Source of the DNA: JBCBXA01 sp039816825
GTDB lineage: Bacteria; Pseudomonadota; Alphaproteobacteria; Rhizobiales; Rhizobiaceae
Assembly: GCA_039816825.1 (NCBI GenBank)
Contig: JBCBXA010000001.1
Coordinates: 71,584-135,583 of the forward strand
Direction of reading: 5' to 3'
Length of the DNA: 64,000 bases
Both the position numbers and the translations under genes were made by a program. Shown here piece by piece: positions 52,830 through 60,517 of this stretch (position 1 is the first letter of the stretch; the number at the start of each line of letters is the position of its first letter). The notes under the pieces were generated by a model, which saw only the letters and a program-made list of their open reading frames with translations, was not told where the DNA came from and ran no database searches.

Positions 52830-53066
52830 ATGAAAAGCCTTCTCAACAAAATCGCATCCACCGCATCGATTGTTGTGCTGTTCTGTGTGGGAGCAGCCAT
52901 GGCCGGTTTGGGCATCTACGTCGTTGCGGTTCTTGCGGCCTTTGCACTGGCACTTGGCCTTCTCAGCCTGCTGGCCGCGCCCTTCATCCGGCTGGCCACG
53001 TCGAAGGCGGCGGCCCACGATCGTGCCCGCGGCGAGCAAACTACGGAACCATGGACAGCGGCATGA
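52830..53066 (+). CDS. Small membrane protein next to cytochrome b561
   Basis: A 78-residue protein with two closely spaced hydrophobic segments (TASIVVLFCVGAAMAGLGIYV and VLAAFALALGLLSLLAAPFI) and a polar tail. No family recognised. It begins 82 bases after the kinase and its end overlaps the possible cytochrome start by 16 bases (or ends 3 bases after the alternative start), which suggests coupling. AAACTGGAGAC upstream is a plausible ribosome site. Possibly an accessory subunit of the cytochrome. Confidence 0.65.
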   Translation: MKSLLNKIASTASIVVLFCVGAAMAGLGIYVVAVLAAFALALGLLSLLAAPFIRLATSKAAAHDRARGEQTTEPWTAA

Positions 53067-53587
53067 AAACCGTCGCCAAAAGCCATGGCTTCGTGACCCG
53101 GACTATTCACTGGCTGTCGGCGGCGCTGGTCGTCTACGGCTATGTGAAGGGTCTCGACAACGTTTCGCAACTCAACGATCCCGCTCTGCTGCGCTTTGAA
53201 GTGCTGTTTGCCCTGGTCCTGGGGGCGGTCTTTGCCCTCCGCTGGGTCTGGACCAACTGCTTCGCCGGCGCGACACGCTTGCCGCAGGATGCTCCCAGAT
53301 GGGAGCAGGTAGCGTCGCGGCTGGTGCATTCGGGACTCTATATTGCGGTCTTTGCTATTGTGCTGTCGGGCCTTGGCATCGCACTTGGTTTCTCGGTGCC
53401 CGTCCTGGGCGGCCTTTTTCTCAGCGCCATGCTTGCGTTCCATGAGGCGTCGCTTGTGGCTCTGCCGGTGCTTCTGGTTCTGCACATTGCCGGCGCTGTC
53501 TGGCACAAGCTGGTGCGCCGCGATGGTGTCATGGAGAGCATGACGGGCCGACTGCCACCGGCTTTCGCAAGATCGGCGGAAGTTTGA
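53063..53587 (+). CDS. Cytochrome b561-type membrane protein
   Basis: A 174-residue (ATG 53063) four-helix cytochrome b. Conserved His residues lie in FVTRTIHWLSAALVVYGYV, SRLVHSGLYIAVFAIV, LAFHEASLVALPVLLVLHIAGAVWHKLVRRDGV; these fit the four haem b ligands. Such proteins pass electrons in the membrane, often from quinol to a periplasmic acceptor. An upstream in-frame ATG at 53051 overlaps the preceding gene more. It closes the PepSY/two-component set. Confidence 0.85.
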   Translation: MKTVAKSHGFVTRTIHWLSAALVVYGYVKGLDNVSQLNDPALLRFEVLFALVLGAVFALRWVWTNCFAGATRLPQDAPRWEQVASRLVHSGLYIAVFAIVLSGLGIALGFSVPVLGGLFLSAMLAFHEASLVALPVLLVLHIAGAVWHKLVRRDGVMESMTGRLPPAFARSAEV

Positions 53588-53638
53588 GACAGTCTTCAAC
53601 GCGATTGGCCTGCCGGTGTGCTCCCTACCGGTGGGCCG

Positions 53639-54070
53639 TCATCGCTTGCCAGTCAAAAGAGATGCGACAGCCGCCAGTAGAGTGGCTGCCGCAAAGAACC
53701 AAACGCCGGGTTGCGTGATCGCTGTGGCCAGCCCAGATGTTTTCGCCGCGAAAATGACAATCGCCACCAACAACACGTCGAGCAGAGACCATTTGGAGAG
53801 CGCGCTCAGCACGCGCGTGACCTTTCCCGAGCTGCCAAGCGCTGATGCCGTCACGGCGAGAATTTTGGCGAGCGGGAAGGCCACCGAGAACAGCGCCACA
53901 ACCAAGGCCAGCGGCGCGGAGCCATCACTCCAAAGACCGGTGATGATCTGCAGCAGAGATGGGGTGTCGGTCAGGAAATAGAGCCGCTTGAGCTCCACAA
54001 GCGGCAGTACAAGGCCCAGCCCCAGACTAAAGGCGGAGCCGACGAGGCAAAGGGCGAGCGCGAGTTTCAT
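53639..54070 (-). CDS. PqiA-type membrane protein
   Basis: A 143-residue protein with four hydrophobic helices and the PqiA-family pattern (LPLVELKRLYFLTDTPSLLQ, PLAKILAVTASAL, KWSLLDVLLVAIVIFAAK). It is about half the length of PqiA of E. coli (two copies of the domain), so it is a single-domain version. Paraquat-inducible proteins act in envelope lipid transport with MCE proteins; none is nearby. It lies alone and convergent with the cytochrome gene. Confidence 0.75.
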   Translation of the reverse strand: MKLALALCLVGSAFSLGLGLVLPLVELKRLYFLTDTPSLLQIITGLWSDGSAPLALVVALFSVAFPLAKILAVTASALGSSGKVTRVLSALSKWSLLDVLLVAIVIFAAKTSGLATAITQPGVWFFAAATLLAAVASLLTGKR

Positions 54071-54115
54071 GGCTGTGCCATGCCACTCCGCCCAGCCCTC
54101 AGCAAGGGCGGCGTG

Positions 54116-54493
54116 TCAGCCTTCCTTGGTGTGATCCTGCGCAAGCATCAATGCGTTGCCGTCCGGGTCGTAAAAGGTGCACGTGCTGACCATGCCTTCG
54201 ACGACTTCAGTTTCGCCATCGAACTTCACGCCTTCTGCTTCGAGGCTGGCCCGCGCCTTGGTAATGTCGCTTACACCGAACACCGGAACCGCATTGCCAG
54301 GCGAAGGGCTGGTCTGCTCGGACATGCCGAGCGTCACACCTTCCGTCATGGTGCTCATCTCCGACCAACCGACTTCGTCGGCATGGTAGAGTGGCTGAAA
54401 GCCGAGCATCTGCTCAAACCATTTTGCGCTGGCATGGCGGTCGCTCACTGAGATGGCGAGTGTAATTGTGTTGTCCAGGCTGACGATGGCCAT
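54116..54493 (-). CDS. VOC-family (glyoxalase/bleomycin-resistance fold) protein
   Basis: A 125-residue protein with the beta-alpha-beta-beta-beta fold repeated twice: ITLAISVSDRHASAKWFEQMLGF, then VFGVSDITKARASLEAEGVKFDGE and CTFYDPDGNALMLAQD. The latter carries the typical FxDPDGN motif. The substrate is unknown. The ATG at 54493 has TTGGAG upstream; a TTG 12 bases earlier is weaker. It is divergent from the HxlR-type regulator with only 33 bases between starts, so the regulator probably controls it. Confidence 0.82.
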   Translation of the reverse strand: MAIVSLDNTITLAISVSDRHASAKWFEQMLGFQPLYHADEVGWSEMSTMTEGVTLGMSEQTSPSPGNAVPVFGVSDITKARASLEAEGVKFDGETEVVEGMVSTCTFYDPDGNALMLAQDHTKEG

Positions 54494-54526
54494 AGCTTTC
54501 TCCAAAAAATTTAGTTACTATACATT

Positions 54527-55057
54527 ATGGACATATTGTCGCTTGTCAATCTCACCTCGAGAGCTTGGAGCCTGCCGGTGCTGGCAAGCATGGGCGAGGG
54601 TGTGGCGGGCCGCCAGGCGCCCTTGATCCACGCAACGGGTGCTGGCCGAACAGCCTTTCGGCAAACGCTCGACCATCTGATCGAACTGGGGCTTGTCGAG
54701 CGCAATCCGGGTCACGGGCACCCGCTGCGTCCGGAATTTCGCTTGACCGAGGAGGGCCAAGCGGCCGCCCAAATGGCCCTCCGCGTGCGGGCCATTTTGC
54801 AAGATGATGCGGGTTGGGACCTGGCTCGCAAGGCTTGGACCTTGCCCGTTTTGCGCGCCACGCTTGAGCCGGCGCGCTTCACAGACATTCGGCGTCAACT
54901 CGTTCCGATCACCGATCGGGCACTCAGCCAGTCTCTGGTCCGGCTTGAGGCAAGCAACTGGATGCTGCGCGACGTTGATGTGCAAGCCCGCCCGGCGAGA
55001 GCGCTTTACGAAGCAACGGGGCAGGGGCGGACAATCAGTGAACTGCTGGCGGCTTGA
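54527..55057 (+). CDS. Transcription regulator with two HxlR-like winged-helix halves
   Basis: A 176-residue protein made of two HxlR-like parts: residues about 8-85 (SRAWSLPVLASMGEGVAGR, TAFRQTLDHLIELGLVERN, RLTEEGQ) and 95-176 (RKAWTLPVLRATLEPARFTD, RALSQSLVRLEASNWMLRD, YEATGQGRTI). Normal HxlR regulators have one such domain and dimerise; here one chain may carry both. It is divergent from a VOC gene across 33 bases, in which TTAGTTACTATACATTA may include both its promoter and operator. The ligand is unknown. Confidence 0.72.
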   Translation: MDILSLVNLTSRAWSLPVLASMGEGVAGRQAPLIHATGAGRTAFRQTLDHLIELGLVERNPGHGHPLRPEFRLTEEGQAAAQMALRVRAILQDDAGWDLARKAWTLPVLRATLEPARFTDIRRQLVPITDRALSQSLVRLEASNWMLRDVDVQARPARALYEATGQGRTISELLAA

Positions 55058-55062
55058 GCCGT

Positions 55063-55299
55063 TTAGTGTTCGCGCAAAGCCTCAATCAATTCCGATTTGG
55101 TCATGCCAGACCGACCCTTGATATCGAGTTCCTGGCCGCGCTTGTACAATTCATCTTTGCTGCGATCTTCGTAGTTGGACGGCTGGTCACCGGCGGCACG
55201 GGCATTGGCGATGCGGGCGGCCTTCTCTTTCGACGCTCCCTGATCGCGAAGTGCCTCATATGTCTCTTCGTCCTTTATGGACGGGCGTGAGTTAGCCAT
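55063..55299 (-). CDS. DUF7218 / Rho-N-like small protein
   Basis: A 78-residue charged protein with two parts: a helical N-terminus (SIKDEETYEALRDQGASKEKAARIANA) and a C-terminal SAP/Rho-N-like segment (RSKDELYKRGQELDIKGRSGMTKSELIEALREH), which usually binds nucleic acid. Proteins of this design occur near DNA-repair (Ku) or stress genes. Its start overlaps the end of the MATE transporter gene by 8 bases, so both are translated from one message. Confidence 0.7.
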   Translation of the reverse strand: MANSRPSIKDEETYEALRDQGASKEKAARIANARAAGDQPSNYEDRSKDELYKRGQELDIKGRSGMTKSELIEALREH

Positions 55300-56692
55300 T
55301 GGCCTGTGCCTCCTTTCGGTCTGTCCGAGATGTCGAGCGGTGGAACAGATTGGGCAACGCTTTCAATTGCAGCACGCCGTAGCGGCTTGCGACCCAAATG
55401 TTGGCCGTTGCCCCAAAGAAGTTGGCAGCGATCGCTGCAATCAAGACGCCCGAGTAACCGAGTGCGCTTTGTAACAACCAAGCCAGTGGAACGTAGACTG
55501 CGAAGACGCGAGCCAGGCCGACGCCAAACGATGGGATGGGTCTGCCGCGTGCATTCATGGATGAGTTGATGCAAATCAGGATGCCGTAGCCGAGAAAACT
55601 CCAGGACACCCAACGCATATATTGCGCCGCCGCCGCGATGACCTGCTCTTTGTCTGAGAAAAAGCCGGCGATCCACTCAGCGGAAAATAAAAGGAATGTC
55701 GCTACCACGAGGCCGTAGCCAATGCAGAAGGCAGAACTTTCCACAACCGACCTGCTGACGCGCTCTTTCTCGCCAGCACCCCAGTTTTGCCCCACGACAG
55801 CGGAGATTGAGCCTGACAGCGCTAGAAGCGGCACGATGGCCAAGGACTGAATGCGGCTGGCGGCGCCGAACCCGGCGACTAGGTCTTCACCCAGTGATGC
55901 CACGAAGCCTGTGATGATAGCGCGGCCCAGCGGATTGACCGCGTTGGACATGGCGGCGATGGCGCCAACATTTGCCAGATCCTTGCCTGACCGCCACCAG
56001 CTACCCGTGACGAAGCAACCAAGCGTGAAGATCCGCTTCCAGAAGATGATCACGCCCACGAAGGCAAGCACGGCTAACGATCTTGCGATCAGCGTCGACC
56101 AAGCCGCGCCTGCCATGTCCAGGGCCGGGACTGGTCCCCATCCGAAAATAAGCAGCGGATTGAGCGCGATGTTCATGACGGCGCTCAGAACCATCAGCGA
56201 AGCGGGGATAAATGTGCTCCCGCGCGCTCGCATGCAAGCATTCAACACCATCATCAAAATGAGCGGTGGAAAGCTCGCAAGCCAGATCGGTACGTACATG
56301 TTGATCAGTTCCAGCACCTCTCCCTCTGCATTCATCAGAGAGAAGATGACCGGATAGGCGAGGTACATGAGCCCCGTGAACAGAAGTGCGCAACCGAAGG
56401 CTATGCCGACGGAGTGGGCCGAAAGCACTTTATCATCACCGGACTTCGAACCGATCGCCTGGCTGACAAGCGCGTTCGCCCCTGCGCTCAAGCCTATGCC
56501 CAGCGATGATAGAACAATGGAAACGGGGTATACGACGGATATCGCCGCTAGATGAGTGGAACTGACCAATCCAAGAAAATAGCTATCGGCTATAGCGATG
56601 GACATGACTGAGAGCACGCCGACCACCATGGGGCTGGTCAGCATCATCAAATGCTTTGCGATGGAACCCTTAGTCAGGTCGCGGTCGGCCAA
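55292..56692 (-). CDS. MATE-family multidrug efflux transporter
   Basis: A 466-residue protein with twelve membrane helices in two similar halves. MATE signatures are visible: GVLSVMSIAIADSYFLGLVSSTHLAAISVVYPVSIVLSSLGIGLSAGANALVSQAIGSK in the first half (shown here in pieces) and SLGEDLVAGFGAASRIQSLAIVPLLALSGSISAVVGQNWGAGEKERV in the second. They export cationic drugs with Na+ or H+. It ends inside the DUF7218 start and begins 4 bases after the DUF3140 stop, so the three genes form an operon. Confidence 0.9.
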   Translation of the reverse strand: MADRDLTKGSIAKHLMMLTSPMVVGVLSVMSIAIADSYFLGLVSSTHLAAISVVYPVSIVLSSLGIGLSAGANALVSQAIGSKSGDDKVLSAHSVGIAFGCALLFTGLMYLAYPVIFSLMNAEGEVLELINMYVPIWLASFPPLILMMVLNACMRARGSTFIPASLMVLSAVMNIALNPLLIFGWGPVPALDMAGAAWSTLIARSLAVLAFVGVIIFWKRIFTLGCFVTGSWWRSGKDLANVGAIAAMSNAVNPLGRAIITGFVASLGEDLVAGFGAASRIQSLAIVPLLALSGSISAVVGQNWGAGEKERVSRSVVESSAFCIGYGLVVATFLLFSAEWIAGFFSDKEQVIAAAAQYMRWVSWSFLGYGILICINSSMNARGRPIPSFGVGLARVFAVYVPLAWLLQSALGYSGVLIAAIAANFFGATANIWVASRYGVLQLKALPNLFHRSTSRTDRKEAQANG

Positions 56693-56696
56693 AGGA

Positions 56697-57041
56697 TCAA
56701 TTGTCCTTCAGCGGGTCGTGCCCCCAATTCATCAAGGTGTAGCGCCAGGCGGATGTTTCCACATTGTCATCCGGGCCGCCTTGGCTCAGATGCCGCTTTA
56801 TGTAGCCGACCGCGGTTGCCATGTGGTCCCACTGGTCGTCGGTCAGGTCGGCTTTGTTGGTTCGCTTGATTTTGACGATGCGCTTGCCCGATTTGTGGCC
56901 TTTGCTTTCCCCATCGCCGGAATCCGCGCCAACAGATTGGCTCTCGTCGGTTTCCAGCCAATCCGCTAGCTCTTGAGGGGGCATGTTGACGAGATCGCCC
57001 CACTCTTCCCAGATTTCGTCGTGGCTCTTTGAACTGGACAT
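56697..57041 (-). CDS. DUF3140 family protein
   Basis: A 114-residue acidic protein: EIWEEWGDLVNMPPQELADWLE at the N-terminus and KADLTDDQWDHMATAVGYIKRHLSQ near the C-terminus, both DUF3140 blocks. DUF3140 proteins are small DNA-binding-like proteins found beside stress genes; no role is proven. A central Ser/Gly/Lys-rich linker separates the two blocks. It leads the operon with MATE and DUF7218. Confidence 0.75.
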   Translation of the reverse strand: MSSSKSHDEIWEEWGDLVNMPPQELADWLETDESQSVGADSGDGESKGHKSGKRIVKIKRTNKADLTDDQWDHMATAVGYIKRHLSQGGPDDNVETSAWRYTLMNWGHDPLKDN

Positions 57042-57106
57042 GATTTCGCTCCGGACTGACTGGGGTCTCTAGTCGGGAACGGTTGCTCCGGAGTTCGGTT
57101 CCTTCA

Positions 57107-57703
57107 TCATGTGGTAGATGTGTGGGCGAAGGGATTGTTTACCGTGGGAAACTGGCCAACAGCTCGCCCGATGGAGTCCAAATGGGGCGGTTCCGCGAAA
57201 CGCTTGAGACCGGCCAAGTCCTTCTGGTGCAGCTTTCTCGTCCAGTTGGTCAGACCGGCAAACTTCCAAATAGCGTTGAACGGCCGTGGCAGCAGGTTGA
57301 CGAAATGAGCATCCACCCGGGTCGCGTTTTCAGCAATCTCATGAAGTTCGAAGGTAAGCTCTGGCTTATGGGGCGGGCCGGGCCCAACCAAGGTTAAACG
57401 GATCAATTGATTATCCTTGAGCTCCACCACCTCCTGGTGCCCCACCCTTTTGCCTTTTGTGAAGAAAGCGGTCTTTGCACCGACGACGCCGTCGGTGCCC
57501 TCTACGGCGCAGGTCGATTTGGTTTCGGCGGGCCAAGCAGACCAGCGCATCAGACGTTCCTGCATGCGGATGTCGTCATAGACCTGCTCAACCGGGGCGG
57601 CTATCTCGACGGACTCGGTGTATTCCACCCGTGTCGGCGCAAGCGCCGAAAGGCAGGCAACCAGTGCCACCAGAATTAGAATTGCGTATACGGCGTACTC
57701 CAT
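57107..57703 (-). CDS. Membrane-anchored SRPBCC-fold protein
   Basis: A 198-residue protein with an N-terminal membrane segment (AVYAILILVALVACLSALAP) and a START/SRPBCC lipid-binding fold (EYTESVEIAAPVEQVYDDIRM, WPAETKSTCAVEGTDGVVGA, RLTLVGPGPPHKPELTFELHEI). Such domains bind hydrophobic ligands. It is divergent from a MarR regulator across 82 bases that hold two operator-like palindromes, so it is the likely target. Confidence 0.78.
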   Translation of the reverse strand: MEYAVYAILILVALVACLSALAPTRVEYTESVEIAAPVEQVYDDIRMQERLMRWSAWPAETKSTCAVEGTDGVVGAKTAFFTKGKRVGHQEVVELKDNQLIRLTLVGPGPPHKPELTFELHEIAENATRVDAHFVNLLPRPFNAIWKFAGLTNWTRKLHQKDLAGLKRFAEPPHLDSIGRAVGQFPTVNNPFAHTSTT

Positions 57704-57724
57704 GGAACGCTTCCTTCAACCATG

Positions 57725-57771
57725 TTATCTTGATAATCAAGATAATGTAGATAGCTTGATAGTCAAGATAA
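57725..57771. promoter_or_regulatory. Two palindromic operators between the SRPBCC and MarR genes
   Basis: TTATCTTGA-TAA-TCAAGATAA (57725-57745) is a perfect 9+3+9 palindrome; a second, less perfect copy, AGCTTGATAGTCAAGATA (57754-57771), lies 26 bases away center to center. Such CTTGA-N-TCAAG sites are typical for MarR regulators. Both starts lie within about 25 bases, so bound regulator would block both promoters. Confidence 0.8.
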
Positions 57772-57785
57772 ATGGGTAGAATCGA

Positions 57786-58229
57786 GTGTCGTTAGAGCAA
57801 CTTATTTCTGCGGGCAGGGCCGTTCACAGTGCTTTGGATGCTCTCGATGCACACATGGCGGCGCGGCTCAACATTAATAGAACCGACTTGCGGGGCCTTA
57901 ATGCGCTCGAACACGGGCCGCTCACACCTGGTGAATTGGGCGATCGACTTGGCCTCACCAGCGGGTCGGTCACAGCTTTGATTGAACGATTGATCCGTGA
58001 ATCTCTCGTCGAACGGGTCGCGTCCGCAGACGATGGCCGGTCGGTGAAGGTGTCGATCACACAAGATCGCTATGGAGAACTGTCGTCCCTTTATGGCTCG
58101 TGCGCCAAAGCGATTGCGCAATCCTTTGCAGGTGGAACGGAGCCCGAGCTTCTGGCGGCGGCTCAAGCCTTGCAGGCTTTTGCGTCGGCCATTGAGGCCG
58201 CTACCGCCACGTTGGACGATACGGTGTAG
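57786..58229 (+). CDS. MarR-family transcription regulator
   Basis: A 147-residue winged-helix regulator with N-terminal dimer helices, ALEHGPLTPGELGDRLGLTSGSVTALIERL (DNA-recognition helix) and VERVASADDGRSVKVSIT (wing with the conserved D-R). It starts with GTG at 57786. It is divergent from the SRPBCC gene with two palindromes between. Ligand unknown; MarR proteins usually respond to phenolics, oxidants or drugs. Confidence 0.88.
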   Translation: MSLEQLISAGRAVHSALDALDAHMAARLNINRTDLRGLNALEHGPLTPGELGDRLGLTSGSVTALIERLIRESLVERVASADDGRSVKVSITQDRYGELSSLYGSCAKAIAQSFAGGTEPELLAAAQALQAFASAIEAATATLDDTV

Positions 58230-58240
58230 GTCCAACACCG

Positions 58241-58272
58241 AAAAGCCGGTCTGCGCGGGGCGCAGCCGGACT
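58241..58272. terminator. Terminator between marR-type and fliJ genes
   Basis: The stem GCCGGTCTGCGC with GCGCAGCCGGA (one bulge) in the 78-base gap between convergent genes, with AAAA on the plus 5' side giving a short U run for the minus-strand fliJ transcript. Probably serves both. Confidence 0.65.
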
Positions 58273-58307
58273 TTAGGGAGTTCGTTTGAAGCGGTTGGCT
58301 TCTGAGC

Positions 58308-58721
58308 TTAGCCGATCATGGCGTGGCGACCGGCCACTTCGTCCAGGGCGGCCTGCTCGGCGGCTTCTTCTTCGGCGATCTGAGCGGCGTTGTCGCGCTC
58401 ATGGAGAAGTTCCGCCTTTTTGAGCTCTTCCACTGCCTCGGCCAATTCGTCCTGAGCCGGTTCAAGCTTCTCGCGGAGCTCCAGAATGGACGCTTCGATG
58501 TTTTCGGCCCGCGTGCGGGCGGCTTTGGCGAAGGTTGGGTAGGCGAAGTGCGTGATGTCGGAAATGCCCGACTTCTTCTCTTCGCTTTCCACCTGGGCCT
58601 GCAGGTCAGCGGCCATGCGCTCCATGTCGGCCATCATCATTTCGATGCTGGTCACCTGGCGGCGCTTTTCGTCAACCTGAAACCGTTTCAGCTTGATCAG
58701 ACTTTTCTCTCGCGATCTCAT
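58308..58721 (-). CDS. fliJ: Flagellar export chaperone FliJ
   Basis: A 137-residue, highly charged coiled-coil protein (helical nearly throughout, e.g. MRSREKSLIKLKRFQVDEKR, EEKKSGISDITHFA), located directly downstream of fliI with 43 bases between. FliJ links the FliI hexamer to FlhA and recycles chaperones. Its identity rests on size, coiled coil and position, because the family is poorly conserved. Confidence 0.85.
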   Translation of the reverse strand: MRSREKSLIKLKRFQVDEKRRQVTSIEMMMADMERMAADLQAQVESEEKKSGISDITHFAYPTFAKAARTRAENIEASILELREKLEPAQDELAEAVEELKKAELLHERDNAAQIAEEEAAEQAALDEVAGRHAMIG

Positions 58722-58764
58722 GACTCAATACTCCCTTGATACGCGGGTTTCCGAGAGGCGACCG

Positions 58765-60159
58765 TCAGGCCGCCACCACTTCACTTGAGGTGTCGGATGG
58801 GTTCTCGGCATGGGCCGTCGCAACAATCTGCGCCAGCTGGCCATAGCCTTCGTCGAGGCCGGTGGCCTCGTCTTTTTGTTGGGTAAGGAAGGCCTCGAAC
58901 GCCGGGTTCAGGGCAATTGCAGTGTCGACTGCTGGATCAGAACCCTTGCGATACGCGCCAAGGCGGATCAGGTCCTCCATGTCAGCAAAGGTGCTCATCA
59001 GATGGCGCGCCTTGGTCAGAGTTGGCCTGACGTCCATCGGCACGCAATTGGGCATGGTTCGGGACACAGATTTCAGCACATCAATCGCGGGATAGCGTCC
59101 GCGCTCAGCGATGGCGCGATCCATAACGATGTGGCCATCGACAATGCCGCGTACCGCGTCGGCCACTGGTTCGTTGTGATTGTCGCCTTCAACAAGCACC
59201 GTAAACAGCGCGGTGATGGAGCCCACTCCGTGGGCACCGGGCCCAGCGCGCTCCAGCAGCTTTGGCAACTCCGCAAACACAGACGGTGTGTAACCGCGAG
59301 TCGTGGGCGGTTCACCGGCAGCGAGGCCAATTTCACGCTGTGCCATGGCGAAGCGTGTTACCGAGTCCATCATCAGGAGCACGCGCTTGCCGCGATTGCG
59401 GAAACTCTCGGCGACGGTCATTGCCGTATAGGCAGCCTGTCGACGTTTCAGGGCAGGCTCATCAGAGGTGGCCACGATCACGCAGGCTCTTTTCATGCCC
59501 TCGGGGCCAAGGTCATCTTCGATGAACTCTTTGACTTCGCGTCCACGCTCGCCGATCAGGCCGATCACGATGACATCAAAATCTGCGTTCCGGGCCAGCA
59601 TCGACATCAGCACAGATTTGCCGACTCCGGACCCGGCAAAAATCCCCATGCGCTGGCCTTCGCACATGGTGGTGAAGGTGTTGATGGCGCGCACGCCGAG
59701 ATCAACGGGCTCGCCCACCCGCCCGCGAACGGCCGGTGCCGGTGGCTTGGCCCGAATCGGACAGGCTGATCCGCCGTTGGGAAGGTTGCCGAGATTGTCG
59801 ATGGGCTCACCCAGGCCGTCGACCACCCGGCCCAGCCAGTCTTCGCCGGGGCGTAGATTGTTGCCGCCTGCGATGACATCGACCAGCGCTCCGCGCCGCA
59901 AGCCTTCAACCCCTTCGTAAGCCATGCAGAGAGCTCGGTCGTCGCGAAGGGCGACGATCTCGAGGGGCAGGCTTTTGGCGGAAGGCCCGGATTGGCCGTC
60001 CATACGGGCGGCCAAACGCATACCGATGGAAAAGGCAATCACAGGGCCGCACACTTCGACCATCGAACCAGAAATCGCCGCCACGCGCCCGTTGAGCTGC
60101 GTCGTCGTCTGAGTCGCGATGTCTTCGATCAGTGCTCGCACTGCGCGAAATCCTTTCAC
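58765..60159 (-). CDS. fliI: Flagellum-specific ATPase FliI
   Basis: A 464-residue ATPase resembling the F1 beta subunit that assists export of flagellar proteins. The P-loop is GSGVGKS (176-182); Walker B lies in RVLLMMDSVTRFAMAQREIG, and AAGEPPTTRGYTPSVFAELP is the family signature. C-terminal helical domain with SVSRTMPNCVP and KARHLMSTFADMEDLIRLGAY. It is divergent from ctrA over 358 bases; CtrA could control both. Confidence 0.95.
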   Translation of the reverse strand: MKGFRAVRALIEDIATQTTTQLNGRVAAISGSMVEVCGPVIAFSIGMRLAARMDGQSGPSAKSLPLEIVALRDDRALCMAYEGVEGLRRGALVDVIAGGNNLRPGEDWLGRVVDGLGEPIDNLGNLPNGGSACPIRAKPPAPAVRGRVGEPVDLGVRAINTFTTMCEGQRMGIFAGSGVGKSVLMSMLARNADFDVIVIGLIGERGREVKEFIEDDLGPEGMKRACVIVATSDEPALKRRQAAYTAMTVAESFRNRGKRVLLMMDSVTRFAMAQREIGLAAGEPPTTRGYTPSVFAELPKLLERAGPGAHGVGSITALFTVLVEGDNHNEPVADAVRGIVDGHIVMDRAIAERGRYPAIDVLKSVSRTMPNCVPMDVRPTLTKARHLMSTFADMEDLIRLGAYRKGSDPAVDTAIALNPAFEAFLTQQKDEATGLDEGYGQLAQIVATAHAENPSDTSSEVVAA

Positions 60160-60517
60160 GCCGTTCCGCTCCTTGCCAAATCCTTACGGTTTCGACGGCC
60201 GGTAACGGTTCGTTCATATCTGCGGTTAATTATGAATGTTAGCGATTAAAGCGAGGTAAATTGCCAAGGCTGAATTGAAGGAAGTTCATGAGTCCCCAGA
60301 ATCGGGTATCGCATTTTCTTAAAGTTCATTGCCAAAATCATGAACAGTAATTTTGCTTATAAATCAGGCGCTTTACTTGAAATCATGATGTTGAAGCCTA
60401 GCACTTGCCAGCGCGAATCAGAGTTTGTTAACCATTTTGTGCCACGATTTGGCCACGAACAGTGCAAGGTCCGAACGCGGACCATCTGCCGACGCAAGGC
60501 TTCATAAGGGGATCGCA
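60160..60517. promoter_or_regulatory. Shared control region of fliI and ctrA
   Basis: A 358-base gap without a gene, A/T-rich at 60220-60430. It holds three GANTC sites (60290, 60299, 60415), the target of the CcrM methyltransferase, and TTAACCAT (60428-60435), a CtrA half-site close to the ctrA start. GTTCAT and ATGAAC form an inverted repeat at 60324-60345. In Caulobacter a GANTC site in ctrA P1 and CtrA self-binding time its expression, so the same logic may apply here. Confidence 0.55.

Noticed and set aside
60230..60243. Full CtrA site in the minus direction before fliI
   Set aside because: TTAACC is present but the partner half is at the wrong spacing (CTAA-N9), so only a half-site can be claimed.
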